Assembly (NCBI GenBank): GCA_963573385.1
Contig: CAUYLG010034936.1
Coordinates: 25,560-89,559 of the forward strand
DNA length: 64,000 nucleotides
From: Cacajao melanocephalus
Lineage: Eukaryota > Chordata > Mammalia > Primates > Pitheciidae
Direction of reading: 5' to 3'
In this document: positions 37,374 through 49,219 of the stretch, one piece after another
Layout of the letters: every line of letters starts with the position of its first letter
Position numbering within the stretch: the stretch's first letter is position 1
The notes under the pieces: generated by a model
The model's database searches: none
Seen by the model: only the letters and a program-made list of their open reading frames with translations
What the model was told of the DNA's origin: nothing
Position numbers and translations under genes: made by a program

Positions 37374-37414
37374 AGTTTTTTTCTAGGGTTTGAGTTTCAC
37401 AAGAGGGTTTTTAA
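37374..37414 (+). repeat. 41-bp direct repeat, copy 2
   Basis: Same as 36569-36610 apart from one T, same orientation, about 805 bp away, in the next intron. Confidence 0.95.
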
Positions 37415-38418
37415 GTTCATAGTAAGACAACCTGAAAAAATCATATTTGATTTGAAAAGTCATGTTTTGTTGATAGGAAAAGAAACAGATCAGTTTGTGT
37501 CAATACACCATGGCTTGGACGACTGACAACTGGGAGATTCTGGAGCAGACAGACCACAGAGAGGGACAAGAGGGGCAGACGGCCCAGCGGAGACTGGTAG
37601 CACACAAGGCCAAAGTGTGCAGGCAAGGCTTGTGAGGTTTCCTCTGAGAAGGAACCACCTCCTGTCCCTTGTACCTAATGTGACTGGGAAAGACAGACAA
37701 CATGGGATGCAGGTGTGGGGCTGAGACCTTAGAAAGGCAAGTAGGTTTTGGAGAAATATGAAAAGAAGGGAGATTTTTCCCACTTGCTGCTTAGAATTCT
37801 GGAAGGAGACCCCTCCATAGGTACAGATGCGATGCTGAATGGCAAAGCTAGGCAGACACAAAGTTGGAGACAGCATCCCTGACTCCCCGTAGATTGCATG
37901 TGCTAAAGTTGTTGGGGGCCTGAGCAGGAAGATGTGTTAGAGCTGAAAAGGCCAATGTCCTGAAGGGTCTTAGTGTAGGACGTGGCAGGTATGCAGGGCT
38001 CGGGTCTTGAGATCTGAGACATGGAGATTGGGGACATTGATGGAAGTCATCCCTAAGGTCAGGTAGGACCAGATGAGAACTCAGAGCATCTGGGGGACAA
38101 CATGCTGACCAGAGGGTCCACCCCACCACCAGCACTCACAAGCACTCCCTCCTGTAAACCCATATGCCATCATCAGAGAAAGGCAAAGAAAGAAGCTCTA
38201 GGGGGAATCCCTGGATAGTCCTGTACATACTGGAAGGGGATACACTGGTCTGTTCTAGGAAGAGCAGGATTGGGTTCCCTTGGTAATGAGCTGAATGACC
38301 AGCGTGTCTGTATGGGTAGGCATCACCCTTGCTTCAACTAGAACAATCACCATTTTTCAAAAAAAAATTTTTAATCATGGTAAAATATACATAAACTAAA
38401 CTTTACCATCTAAACCAT

Positions 38419-38708
38419 TTTTTTTTTTTTTGAGATGAAATCTTGCTCTATTGCCAGCCTGGAGTGCAGTGGTGCAATCTTGGCTCACTGAAACCTCTGC
38501 CTCCCAGGTTCAAGTGATTCTCCTGCCTCAGCTTCCCAAGTAGCTGGGATGACAGGTGCCTGCCATCATGCACAGATAATTTTTGTATTTTTAGTAAAGA
38601 CCACATTTCATCATGTTGGCCAGGATGGTGTTGGTCTCTCGAACTCATGATCCGCCCACCTTGGCCTCCCAAATTGCTGGGACTACAGGCATGAGTCATC
38701 ACGCCCAG
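38419..38708 (-). mobile_element. Alu element
   Basis: Reverse Alu with a 12-T head and an end at ATCACGCCCAG. The target duplication CCATCTAAACCAT / CCATCTAAACTAT flanks it (38406-38418 and 38709-38721). Confidence 0.93.
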
Positions 38709-38904
38709 CCATCTAAACTATGTTTAAGTGTACACTTAAGTGGCACTAAGTGCATTCACACTGTCATCTAGCCATCACCATTGTTTTATCTTCTAAGCCA
38801 CAGAAGGGCCAGTTATAAAAACCAAATATACATCTTTAACTGAACATATGTGTAGTATGTAAAATTTTTACCCTTTCCTATTTCTGTAATTGTCAGTCAA
38901 TGGT

Positions 38905-39185
38905 GTATTTTATTTTTTGAGACAGGGTCTTGCTCTGTTGCCTAGGCTGGAGCGCAGTGACACAATCTCAGTTCACTGCAATCTTCACTTCCCATGCTCA
39001 AGTAATCCTCCCACCTTAGACTCCAAGTAGTTGGGACTAAAGGTGCCCAGCTAATTTTTGCACTTTTTGTAGAGACAGAGTTTTGCCGTGTTGCCCAGGT
39101 TGGTCTTGAACTCCTGGGCTCAAGTGTTCAGCCCGTCTCAGCCTCCCAGGGTGCTGGGATTACAGGTGTGAGCCCACCGTGCTTA
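38905..39185 (-). mobile_element. Alu element, old (AluJ-like)
   Basis: Reverse Alu with many substitutions. Flanking GTCAGTCAATG (38892-38902) and GTCAGTTAATG (39186-39196) look like a diverged target duplication. Confidence 0.9.
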
Positions 39186-40721
39186 GTCAGTTAATGCTTT
39201 TGATTATGACATATGAAAACTGCTTTGTTAGTAAATACATCAGATCTTAGACATACAAATAAGTGGCAGGCTAGCCCCTTATCTAAATAATGCTGCCTCT
39301 TTGAAAAACATATTTGGAATTTCTCATTTGGATTGCCTGTTGCCACTGTTGCACATCTTTAAATACTTTCAATTGTGGCCAGTATTTTTTCCTAGAAGAT
39401 AAGCTTAATTTAGGATAATAGCAAAATGTAATACGTAGACACACCTGGGTGAATACAATGAAAAAATTAAAAAAAACTTTATTATATCACAAGGAAACAA
39501 AAATTCAAATCACAGGATGTGAGTACAAGAGGAATAGGTTGTAAGGGTTCTCTAAGGACACTTTCAGAAACAGATTTCCAAATATGTTGCTGAGAATGGT
39601 ATAGAGTGGGGCAGTGGTGAGGGAATAGAATTCCGTGTGTAGTCAACTTTCAAGAATACTTCCTTCTATAAAAAATGTGGAAGGAGTTTCTAAAGAAGAT
39701 ATTTCCATGTTACTTTTATAGTCATATGAATATTTTACTTGATCTATAATGGCTAAGAGAATGTGATTGTCTATGAAAGATGCAGATGATGGATGGGGCT
39801 CTGTTTTGTGTGGTTTGAAATTACTGGAGTGAAGTAGAGTGGCTCTGAGCACTTTGTGGGATGGCAGTGGGTAATAGGCAGGCCTTTGAGTGGTGTTGAG
39901 TATCAGGAGATCTCAGGGGATGACTGTGGGTGGTGATGGTAGGGCCCTTATCTTATGTTTCTTATGTTCTTGTGATACAAGCCCATGGTTTTCATTGACT
40001 TTCCTGTAATGTTATCCTGGACCTGCCTTGCAGGGGCACCTAGCAAGAGGATAAACGGTCTCTTATTCACAAAGCGTGACCACAAAATTTTAATTAGAGC
40101 ATCATGAATGAAGATCAGAATGATCTCTAGGGCTCAGAGAAATAATTTCAACCTTTCCTAGAGCACTTCCTATTCATTTGAAAAGACCTTGATGAGATTA
40201 AAACATTTGACACCAGAGAGCAACAAAAATGACTGAGAGGATTGAAGGGCTAGTTTATGAGGAAACATTAGCAACAATAAAATTCTGCTAATAACACCTA
40301 GCTAAGGAGTAACTCAGGCAGATTGCAACTTAATACAAGGAACTTGAAGTATATGCCTGAGGATAAGAACTCTGTCTTTTGAAGATTGAGAAACCTTGAA
40401 ATATGACAAGAATAGAAAAACACAATGAACTTTCCAAAGCTGTGCTCATAAATTAATGTATAGTAATGGGGTTTTCTCTCCCCTACATGAAAGTGACTTG
40501 GGAAGGAAAAAAAAGAGGACAAAAAACAAAAAAAATAAGAAACAGAGGATTCTGGAGATGGAAAATACAGGTGGTGTTATTTATGAAACTAGAATTGTCA
40601 GGAACCTCATGCCATGGTAGTTATGGCATGCTCTCCTGCCCTTCTTGATCCTTGGCCACAGGTGTATCACAGAGATAGAACTGTTTACCTATGAAAATGA
40701 TGTGAAATAATCTGAACTCAC

Positions 40722-40766
40722 CGACATCCCTGCTATTCCTGGGGGACCTGCTGGGCCTCGATCTCC
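40722..40766 (-). CDS. COL19A1: COL19A1 exon, COL2 helix (45 nt)
   Basis: Phase-0 exon of five triplets: GDRGPAGPPGIAGMS. Acceptor AAATCCCAACAG, donor TCG|GTGAGT. Confidence 0.96.
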
Positions 40767-41489
40767 CTGTTGGGATTTAAAAATATTGCTACTTATAATG
40801 ACATCTATGACGTCTTTACTTATAAAATTAATTCTCAAATAATAATTTGGATTTGGTAAAGTTTTCCTTTGGATCTGGTGTTATCAATATTAGCTGGGGT
40901 GAAGCTAGTGTGTAGATGGGAAAATAACAAACTGAGTGGCCAACTGCCAATTGAACTTGTTACGGCTTTTTTATTTTCCATAAAGCTAAAGTAAATAATA
41001 GTCTTAATGAAAACAAGCATAGATGTTATAATTTCTGTGACCTTTTTTAATGTCCTCATACACACTTATAGCTAAAATCAGTCAATATTTTTATTCCACA
41101 TATTCAAAAGATCATTACTCTTACTTAAACGATTAAGCACTTTGAGTGTCTTCCAAAAAGCTTTTCCTATCTTTGTCTCATAGGATGTAGAGTTAGAATA
41201 AAATGATCTACAACTAATGATTTATAGCTCTCATTTGGTCAATGAGAAGATCACTTGAATTGAATCTGTACATCAGAGTGACTCAACTCCTTTTTAAGAG
41301 GCAATGTGACATTTTAGATAAAGCTGACAATGCTAAAAATACTAACGACTATATATGGGATAATAAAATGGCAATTTTGTTGGGCAAAAACAGAATTAAA
41401 AAAAGTTATAACTTTACTCAGGGACATAAAAGATTTGATTTAATGAAGAGATATGCTTTGTTCTTGGAGAGTAAGACAATGTTGTAAAG

Positions 41490-42150
41490 CTGTCATTGCT
41501 AACAAAACTAATTTATAAATTCAATGCAATTATTACAAAATTGCAGTTTGATCAAATGATACTAAAGTTTACTTGGGATAATAACTAAGAGGATAAAAAA
41601 ATTAAAAGAAGAGATACTGATGATACCAATATTTAAACATGTAGTAAAGCTACAATGGAATATTGGCATAAGATTAAGCAGTATATCAATATATTATAAT
41701 AGAAATATCAGAAACATACCAGTACTTATAATAGAATTTTATTTAACAAATAGTGCTAATAACTGGATAATTTCTTTGAAAAAAGTTTCATTATTCTCTT
41801 TACATTATATCTCATATAAATTTCACATTGATTTATATAAAAATAAAATAATATAAACTATAAAAAAGCTCAAAGAATATATTAGTGACACTCTGATCCT
41901 GGTTGAAAATAAAAGTGGTCATTTTGGGCATAAAAGTAAAACAAGAAATCATAAGGAAAAATAGTGTTAGATTTGACTACATTAAGGTTATATATATAAT
42001 AAGATTAAACATAAAAACGAAAGGGAAAGACTAGGATAAAAACTACAACACATACGATAGAAGTAATGTCTTTAATATATGAAGCATAGCCATCATCAAA
42101 AAGAAAAAAAATAACTAATAGAAAAATGGATAAAGGACATAAACAGGCAA
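41490..42150 (+). mobile_element. Old L1 (L1M) ORF2 remnant
   Basis: AT-rich decayed L1 coding sequence. Recognisable phrases include AAGCTACAATGGAATATTGG, GATTTGACTACATTAAGG and GAAAAATGGATAAAGGACAT, in the order of the C-terminal half of L1 ORF2. The frame is broken by stops. Confidence 0.75.
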
Positions 42151-42683
42151 TACACATCAGTTTCCCTCTGTTCCTTTTGAATTATGAAATTTTCATTTTT
42201 GAAATTAACATACAACGTTTCATTCAATAAAACATCTGCATGTCTCACATCTCTTATTCCTTAACCACTAGCCCCTAATGAACTTGCCTCTTATTCTCAT
42301 AGTTACACTTGATACTTTGTCAATGAAAATATTTACTGCCCATCCATAATCTCAATTTCATGCATTCCCACTGTGGACTGCCATTCCACATCATTCTAAT
42401 TTACTCTTTGAGTACCCTGAACCACTAAACCCTAAGCCATTGATGGTACAAATTTATTATCTTTCACTCCCTGGATGACTTCCCCTTCTTTTCTGCCTAG
42501 TTAAAATTCCATTTTTACTTGTTATAATAATTCCCTTGTGTATGCCAATAAGCTAATAAGTGTCTTGTCCCCTTCTTCCTTCTAGTACTCACCTGTCAAA
42601 AGCAGAACATTGTTGTTCCAACTGCCCTCCTATTCCATGCCTTTACCTGAATACCTGAATGTGGCTGGACAAGCGCATGTGGT

Positions 42684-43045
<362 letters not shown>

Positions 43046-43079
43046 TAGGGGTGAGCAGTTATTACACTTCTGTGGGCCC

Positions 43080-45258
43080 TGAAGCCTCTCTCTTTCCTAG
43101 AGGACCTTCTCTTTAAATCCCCAACCTCTTTCCCTACCTTGCTCTCGGTAATGACCTTGGTTCCTCTTTATTTGAGAAAATGTAAGCAATCAGAAAACAA
43201 CTTTTGTAGACTCTAGCCAATACATCTTCCCACCTATCAACCTCTGCCCCCGTACTCTGTTTTCTTCCCTTTTACTATAGATAAACTATCTTCTCTGAAG
43301 CCAAACCCTTCATTTATGCACTAGGTCCCCTTCCCTTTAGGTTATTTAAAGACATTAGTGCAGCATTCTCTCCTCTCTTTCCAGCATCATCATCCCCATC
43401 TTACGCCTTTCTACTGGGTCATTCCTTTAGCATATAAGCTGTCTAATATTTCTATCATCTTCAAAATTTATCTTATAAAACCTTGACCCTACTTCCTCCA
43501 GCAGCCTCTGGCTTATTTATTTGCTATCCTTTGCAGTAAAACTCTGTGAGCATTATTTATACTGACTTGCTGTCTCCATTTTTTTTCCTTGTTCTCTCTT
43601 AAATCCATTCAAGTACACAGTTGTTCCTACAATATAGTGAAACAATAATTCTGTGGTCAAGGTCTCCCATGACCTCTACACTGCTAAATCCAATGTTCAA
43701 TACTTGACCATTCTGCTTGGCCCCATCCCCATTCTACTTGACCTATGTGCAGTATTTGAGACATGTGATCACCCATTTCCCCTTGATTCATTATTCTCTC
43801 TTGGACTGTAGGATACCAAGTTTTCCTGTAACCTCCCTGGATAATTCTTAGTCTCCCTTGCTCCTTCCTCCTTTTCTTCTTAATCTCCTAATACTGGAGG
43901 GCCTCGGGGCTCAATCCTTGACCCTTTTCTCTTTCTAAAAAGTCTACTGTCATTCCCTTGGTAATCATATCTAGTCTCCTAGCTTTAAGACAATATCTCT
44001 ATGCTTAGAACAGCCAAATTTATATCTCCACTTAGACTTCTTTTCCAAACTCCATACTCTTATATCATACTGCCTACTCAATACCTTCACTTTGCTGTCT
44101 AACAGATATCTCCAAGTTTGGTCTCATGTACAAAATTAGACTCCTGATAATTCCATCCCTTCAAAATAGGCCTTGCTCATAGCTGTCCTCATTTCAGATG
44201 ATGTCCATCCTATTTTGCAAACTGCTCAGGTCATAAAACTGAGGGTCGTCTTTGACTCCTCTTTATTCTCTGATAATCCAATCAATCTGAAAATCTTATC
44301 AGTGCCACCTTCAAAATATATCTAGAATCCAGGCATTTTCACCATCTCCACTGTTTCTGCTCTGATCTGAGCCAACATCAACTGGCACCTGAATTACTGG
44401 CTATCTTCTAACTGGCTTCCCTACCTCCACCCTTGCACTCCTTCTGGCTGCAGGTTTCCTCATGCCACTACTCAGAAATCACTGATGGCTCTGTATTTCA
44501 CACAGAGTGGAAGATAAAGGCCTTACAATGGCTGCTAAACCTCTTTATTAGTGCTTCTCAAACTTCCTGTGGTGAAAGAGCAATCTCTTATTTATGTTCT
44601 AATATATAATGAACAAAGATAATTCTACTGTCACATGATTGCTAGACAATTTTAGACAAATGATTCAACATGTTTTTAGGTGCTTACTCTAAGTCTCTGT
44701 ACTAACATTGCCACAGAACCCATAACAAAGGGTCTGCAGACTGGCACTGGTTCTCCACTGGCTATACATTGAGTAGCACTGCTCTATATGACAAGGCCAC
44801 TTCTCACCTCTACCCCCACCTCTCTGACCTCATCTCCTACGACTATCCCCTCATTCCCTCCCCTGGTCTCTTTGGATGCATCAGGAAATCATATGTCTCA
44901 GGGTCTTTAGAGCTGCAGCTTCCTCTTCCTGGAACATTATTCCTCCAGACTGGAGGGGACTTGGGGCTCCCTCTCACATCCTTCAGGTCTTTGCTCAGAT
45001 ATTACCTTCCTACCCCCTCAGCACTCCTGGTCCTCCTTAACTCATTCTACTTTTTCTTTTTTTCCATAGCCCCAACAATAAGAAGGATTTTAAAATGTTT
45101 ATTCTTTTAGTTTCTATATCCTTTTGCTGGAATGCAAGTCCCATGAGTATGGAAATTTTTGTCTGTTTTGTTCCTTCATATATCTGTAAACCTAAAACAG
45201 TTTTTGGCACATTAGGTGCTTGGTAAACAATTTTCAATGTTGAATAAATGAACACATT
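43080..45258 (+). mobile_element. L2 LINE, long decayed copy
   Basis: L2 3' half in order: GAGGGCCTCGGGGCTCAATC, TTGACTCCTCTTTATTCTC, CCACCTTCAAAATATATC, CACCTCTACCCCCACCTCTC, CTTCAGGTCTTTGCTCAGAT, ATGCAAGTCCCATGAG, and a 3' end like ATTAGGTGCTTGGTAAACAA with TGAATAAATGAA. The 113-codon open frame at 44769-45110 lies within it and is not a gene. Confidence 0.8.
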
Positions 45259-45276
45259 TCTAACTTCTGTGCTTAC

Positions 45277-45330
45277 CTTTACACCTGGAAATCCTTCTAA
45301 TCCTGGCAATCCCATTGCACCAGGCTCTCC
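45277..45330 (-). CDS. COL19A1: COL19A1 exon, COL2 helix (54 nt)
   Basis: Phase-0 exon of six triplets: GEPGAMGLPGLEGFPGVK. Acceptor TATTTAATAG, donor AAG|GTAAGC. The L2 copy on the opposite strand ends only about 18 bases past the donor. Confidence 0.96.
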
Positions 45331-48300
45331 CTATTAAATATGAACATAAAAAACGCAGGAGCAATAATCAAAAGGTTTTTAAGCATTGGTTTCCAAAGCA
45401 AAGATATTTTTTGCTTAACCTTCCCACCCCAAACATTGATGTGTAATTTAGCAAGGAAATGATATGCTCTATTTTAAAGCAATGCTTTATTGCATTTGGT
45501 GTTTGAAAATAGTTTTAGAATAAAAGCTATTCTCCAGAGAGGTATATTTTCTAATTAATCATTTTTTATTCTGATTGAGAATCTAAGCAGAATGAATCCC
45601 TCTGCTCAGTGATAACTCCAGTTTCAATAAGAACCAGAATGAAAGATGGGGCTTTAATAAAGTTTGACAATTTGTGCTACCTGGTGCTGCTAGATTTTCA
45701 GAGAATAAGAATAAACTGTTTCAGAACAGATGAAGATGGAGCACTCAAAGCAGAGTTTATCATTTATAAATATTCTGTGCAGCTGGACAAGGACTGTGAA
45801 TACTTCAGAAGCTGACCCCAGGAACAATATCTCCAATAAAAGTTATTGGTCAAGTTGATGAGTCACTGAAAAGGGGTAGGTTAGTGTTTTCTATTTTAAA
45901 AAATCTTTACATTTTCTAGCGTATGGTCCCAGCCTAGCTGGAGCCTATAGGTCCTCAAGGAACAAATTGGGAAAAGCTGTGGTGAAGGAAGTTGCTAACT
46001 TTGAACCAAAAAAAAACCTTTAGGGAAGGGGTGTCCGATATTTTGGCTTCCCTGGGCCACATTGGAAGAAAAAGAATTGTCTTCCAATAAAATACACTAC
46101 CACTAATGATAGCTGATGAGCTAAAAAAAAAATCACAAAAAATCTCCTAATGTTTTAAGAAAGTTTACAAATTTGTGTTTGGCCATATTCAAAGCTGTCC
46201 TGAGCTGCATGTGGTCCATGGGCCATGGGTTGGACAAGCTTGCATTAGTGCTTTAAGTTAAAAAAGAGATAAAGTAGGAAGTTGTTTGATGCCTTCTTGT
46301 TAATAAATTAATGTTCACTGCAAATATTTTCTTAGGACACTGGATGCTTTAGACATAATCACAAAGAAACAGGAGCTTTCAAATTGTATTCTCTGTACAT
46401 GTATTTTTGCATACATAATTCCAATCTGCTTCAAAAATATTACCAAGGATATAACTTCATTATTATTTATAACATTGTCCTTGATATGCTTTGTATGCTT
46501 CAGAAATCTTTTAAAATGCCCCCTAATTTATAATTTGACAATTGACTAAAAAAAAAAAAGTTCAGATTCTGTTCTGCATAAAGCTCTGTAGAAGAGGCTA
46601 TAGGTTGCTGACAAAGGAAATACACCTTTGATTCTCTATGTTTACATTCTCAACAGTCCTTAGGACAGAGAAGGTGCTCAATCAATATTTGTTTGAAAGT
46701 AGCTAATAATTAAATGTTTAATTAAAGATCACTTATAAACTGAATACCAAAGGAACAAAATGGAGCACCTCAGAAGATAGTAAATTCAATTAAGGGTAAT
46801 ATTCTTCTAGAAAGGTTTATAGAGAAGATTAGAAATAGTGGGGCAGATCTATTGTCATGGGATTTGAAGAACGTTGGAAGAGTGAATTTCCCACCTCAAA
46901 AAGACTTCTCAAGTTTTTGCTCTGTGAGCTACAATTCTGTCATTCCTGGATTATTTCCATGGCATGAAGCATTATTTTTCCCTACAGGGCAGCTGGTGGG
47001 AGATGATGAGAGTTGCATGGTGGTGCTGACACAGCACCCAAAAGGGTAACTTCAAAGTTTTATCTAGGATGAGCCTGAATAGTGTATTTAATTTCATGAT
47101 TGCATTTTTCTGTTTTTGTGCTTCACTCACTTAATTCACATCTCTAAAATCAAGGAACACCCTTCAATCTGTTTTTATTCTTTATCTTTTGTTGCAGCTA
47201 AGAAATTTGAAGACTAATCTCTTCAAATTCTACTCAAATAGGTCTACTTTTTGTTGCCAGCCACTTTCCAATGCCATTAAATTATAACTTTTCCTTTATT
47301 ATAATACTTAAAAAGTTCTTTCCTTAATCTGCAGTTATTAATGCAAGAACTTCAAAGAAATTTCCAAAAAAGTCAGTGAGAAGCCTAGGTGCTCTTAAAT
47401 GATTCAGAGAAGCTGTTTTCTGTGTATGAATATGAGAGGGAAAGACTAGGAGGAAATTTTTATCAACAGGATGTAAGAAAATTAAAATTAGAATGCAGCA
47501 TATGTAGCACAAATAATAAAATAAAGGAAACTCCGAATTATAATGGGGTTCAGAATATGATCCTTACTAGTTAAAATAACGCTTTCAGGGGCAACAATTT
47601 GGCTTTTAATATATATTGCCCAATAACAAAAACAAACAGTTCTTTAAATGCATCTCTTAAAAATATGTTTTTAGACATAAAAACATTACTTGATATGGCT
47701 TGTCCCTTTGCTGGTTTAAAATGTATTCACTGAGTTTTAACAAACTGTACTATAATGAAAGGGCTTTACATTTTTTTCACGTGGCAATGGAATGTAGCTT
47801 AAAAATTTACTTCAGCTTTAGGTACATTTGAGTTTCAAGTATATACCCAAAGGTTAAAAGATATACAAATGAAACATGAAGGATGGAACATATGCTTGAA
47901 AAAGACATGACAGGAAAAAATGCCCAGCAATAAAAGGCATCTAATTGAATCTGGCAGAACTTTTACAGTGAGGCTCCATGGTTGAGAAAGATGCTGAGAA
48001 CAATTACTGTCCTTTAGGCGGCTGGAGGACATGATCTGCTTCCGTGCTGAGTGTAACCTCCTGATACATTCCTCCTAATAAGCAGGTTTATGACAAAATA
48101 CATCTCCTGCAGAATAATTGCCTTAGATGTTTAAAGCAAATTAACAGTTCCTTCCTATTTTTGTTGGGGAGATGGCAGATATATTAAGGGATTTCTTTCC
48201 AGTAAGTATTTCTTTTCCACAATCTACTTAAAATTGAATCAATCATTAGAAGAGGGCTATTAGAAGAAAGTGTCCCATTTATTAGAGCTTTATATGTGTC

Positions 48301-48559
48301 TTCCTCCATCACAAGATGATTTTAAAAACACACTGATGGAAAGAGACAAACCTCAAGGGCAGTGACAACATCAGAACGAATGCATCTTAGAAATAGAGAA
48401 CACATTGCTGGCATTCCTTTTGTGGCCTGCTTGTCACCTCCAACATGTTAATTGATGAACACCTAAGAAGGCAGGCCATTTTGCCTGATGCTTTTCTTTC
48501 AAACTTTAACAAAGACCAATATTTTAAATGACACAAAACATGGGAACATTCATTCATAC
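45331..48559 (-). other. COL19A1: COL19A1 intron, about 3.2 kb
   Basis: Contains a MER30 copy (46026) and a short L2-like tail around 46655-46705 (GGTGCTCAATCAATATTTG). No other element or exon recognised. Confidence 0.85.
46026..46241 (+). mobile_element. MER30-like hAT element
   Basis: GGGGTGTCCGATATTTTGGC, CCTGGGCCACATTGGAAGAA, GATAGCTGATGAGCTAAAAA and GGGTTGGACAAGCTTG follow this short non-autonomous element end to end. Confidence 0.75.
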
Positions 48560-48586
48560 CACTGGGCCAGGATCGCCTTTTGGGCC
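48560..48586 (-). CDS. COL19A1: COL19A1 exon, COL2 helix (27 nt)
   Basis: The smallest exon in the window: three triplets, GPKGDPGPV, phase 0. Acceptor TATTTCTCTTACAG, donor GTG|GTATGA. Such a micro-exon depends on strong signals; both are clear. Confidence 0.93.
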
Positions 48587-49017
48587 CTGTAAGAGAAATA
48601 CGGAAAGTCATTTTTCAAATAATGACCAAAGCAAACTTACAGAATGAGAAACACCATTGTCCAATTTGCTTGAATATACATAAAAATATTAGCAAGTTTT
48701 GCTTTAATTACAGTTTGAATTTGAAGAATAAGATGAATAAATATAACTTGATGGAAATTTCATAAAAGTGATTGCTTGGACATTGATTTAGTTCTTTGAA
48801 AAAAATGACAGCACTATGAATAGTGCTATTTTCCATTATTTTGGCTGCATACATTTTCTCAATTTTTAAAAAATTGGTTATACCTATTTCCTTCTGCTGC
48901 AAAATGTGGCTTCATTTGTAACATGCATTTTTCAGTGAGCTTAGGAGGTTTTTATTGTTTATTTTTCATTGTGATTGCTCAACTAAAGTGTATGTGGTGA
49001 TAAACAACTGTACTTAC
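48587..49017 (-). other. COL19A1: COL19A1 intron, 431 nt
   Basis: AT-rich; no repeat family or other feature recognised. Confidence 0.88.
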
Positions 49018-49062
49018 AGGAGGACCGGGTGGCCCTGGGTAACTGGGAACATTCACACCTCC
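49018..49062 (-). CDS. COL19A1: COL19A1 exon, NC3/COL2 junction
   Basis: A 45-nt phase-0 exon encoding GGVNVPSYPGPPGPP. The first eight residues finish the non-helical NC3; the Gly-X-Y pattern resumes at GPPGPP, so COL2 starts here. Acceptor TTTTCTTTTGAAG, donor GTAAGTACA. Confidence 0.95.
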
Positions 49063-49168
49063 CTTCAAAAGAAAATGAAAAGAAAGGAAAAAGAGAATGA
49101 TGAGAAGAATTTACAGCAGTCTATAACTGGAAAATGATTTTAAGTAATTACAAATATAATATAAATAC
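49063..49168 (-). other. COL19A1: COL19A1 intron, 106 nt
   Basis: Very short phase-0 intron within the NC3 coding region; nothing else seen. Confidence 0.9.
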
Positions 49169-49219
49169 CTGAATTTTATATAAACTGCTCATGCCATTTC
49201 CTTCATTGAATGGAATACC
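49169..49219 (-). CDS. COL19A1: COL19A1 exon, NC3 domain
   Basis: A 51-nt phase-0 exon encoding GIPFNEGNGMSSLYKIQ. Only the first Gly belongs to COL3; the rest is non-collagenous. With the next exon it gives an NC3 of 24 residues, which should act as a flexible hinge between COL3 and COL2. No cysteine. Confidence 0.95.

Larger units (their letters stand above)
36668..40721 (-). other. COL19A1: COL19A1 intron, about 4.05 kb
   Basis: Holds three Alus (36796, 38419, 38905) and copy 2 of the 41-bp repeat. 37480-38340 is unassigned and richer in G and C than the rest of the intron. 39200-40700 shows nothing I can name. Confidence 0.87.

Noticed and set aside
44769..45110. 113-codon open frame on +
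   Set aside because: Inside the L2 copy 43080-45258, a chance remnant of its pyrimidine-rich coding part.
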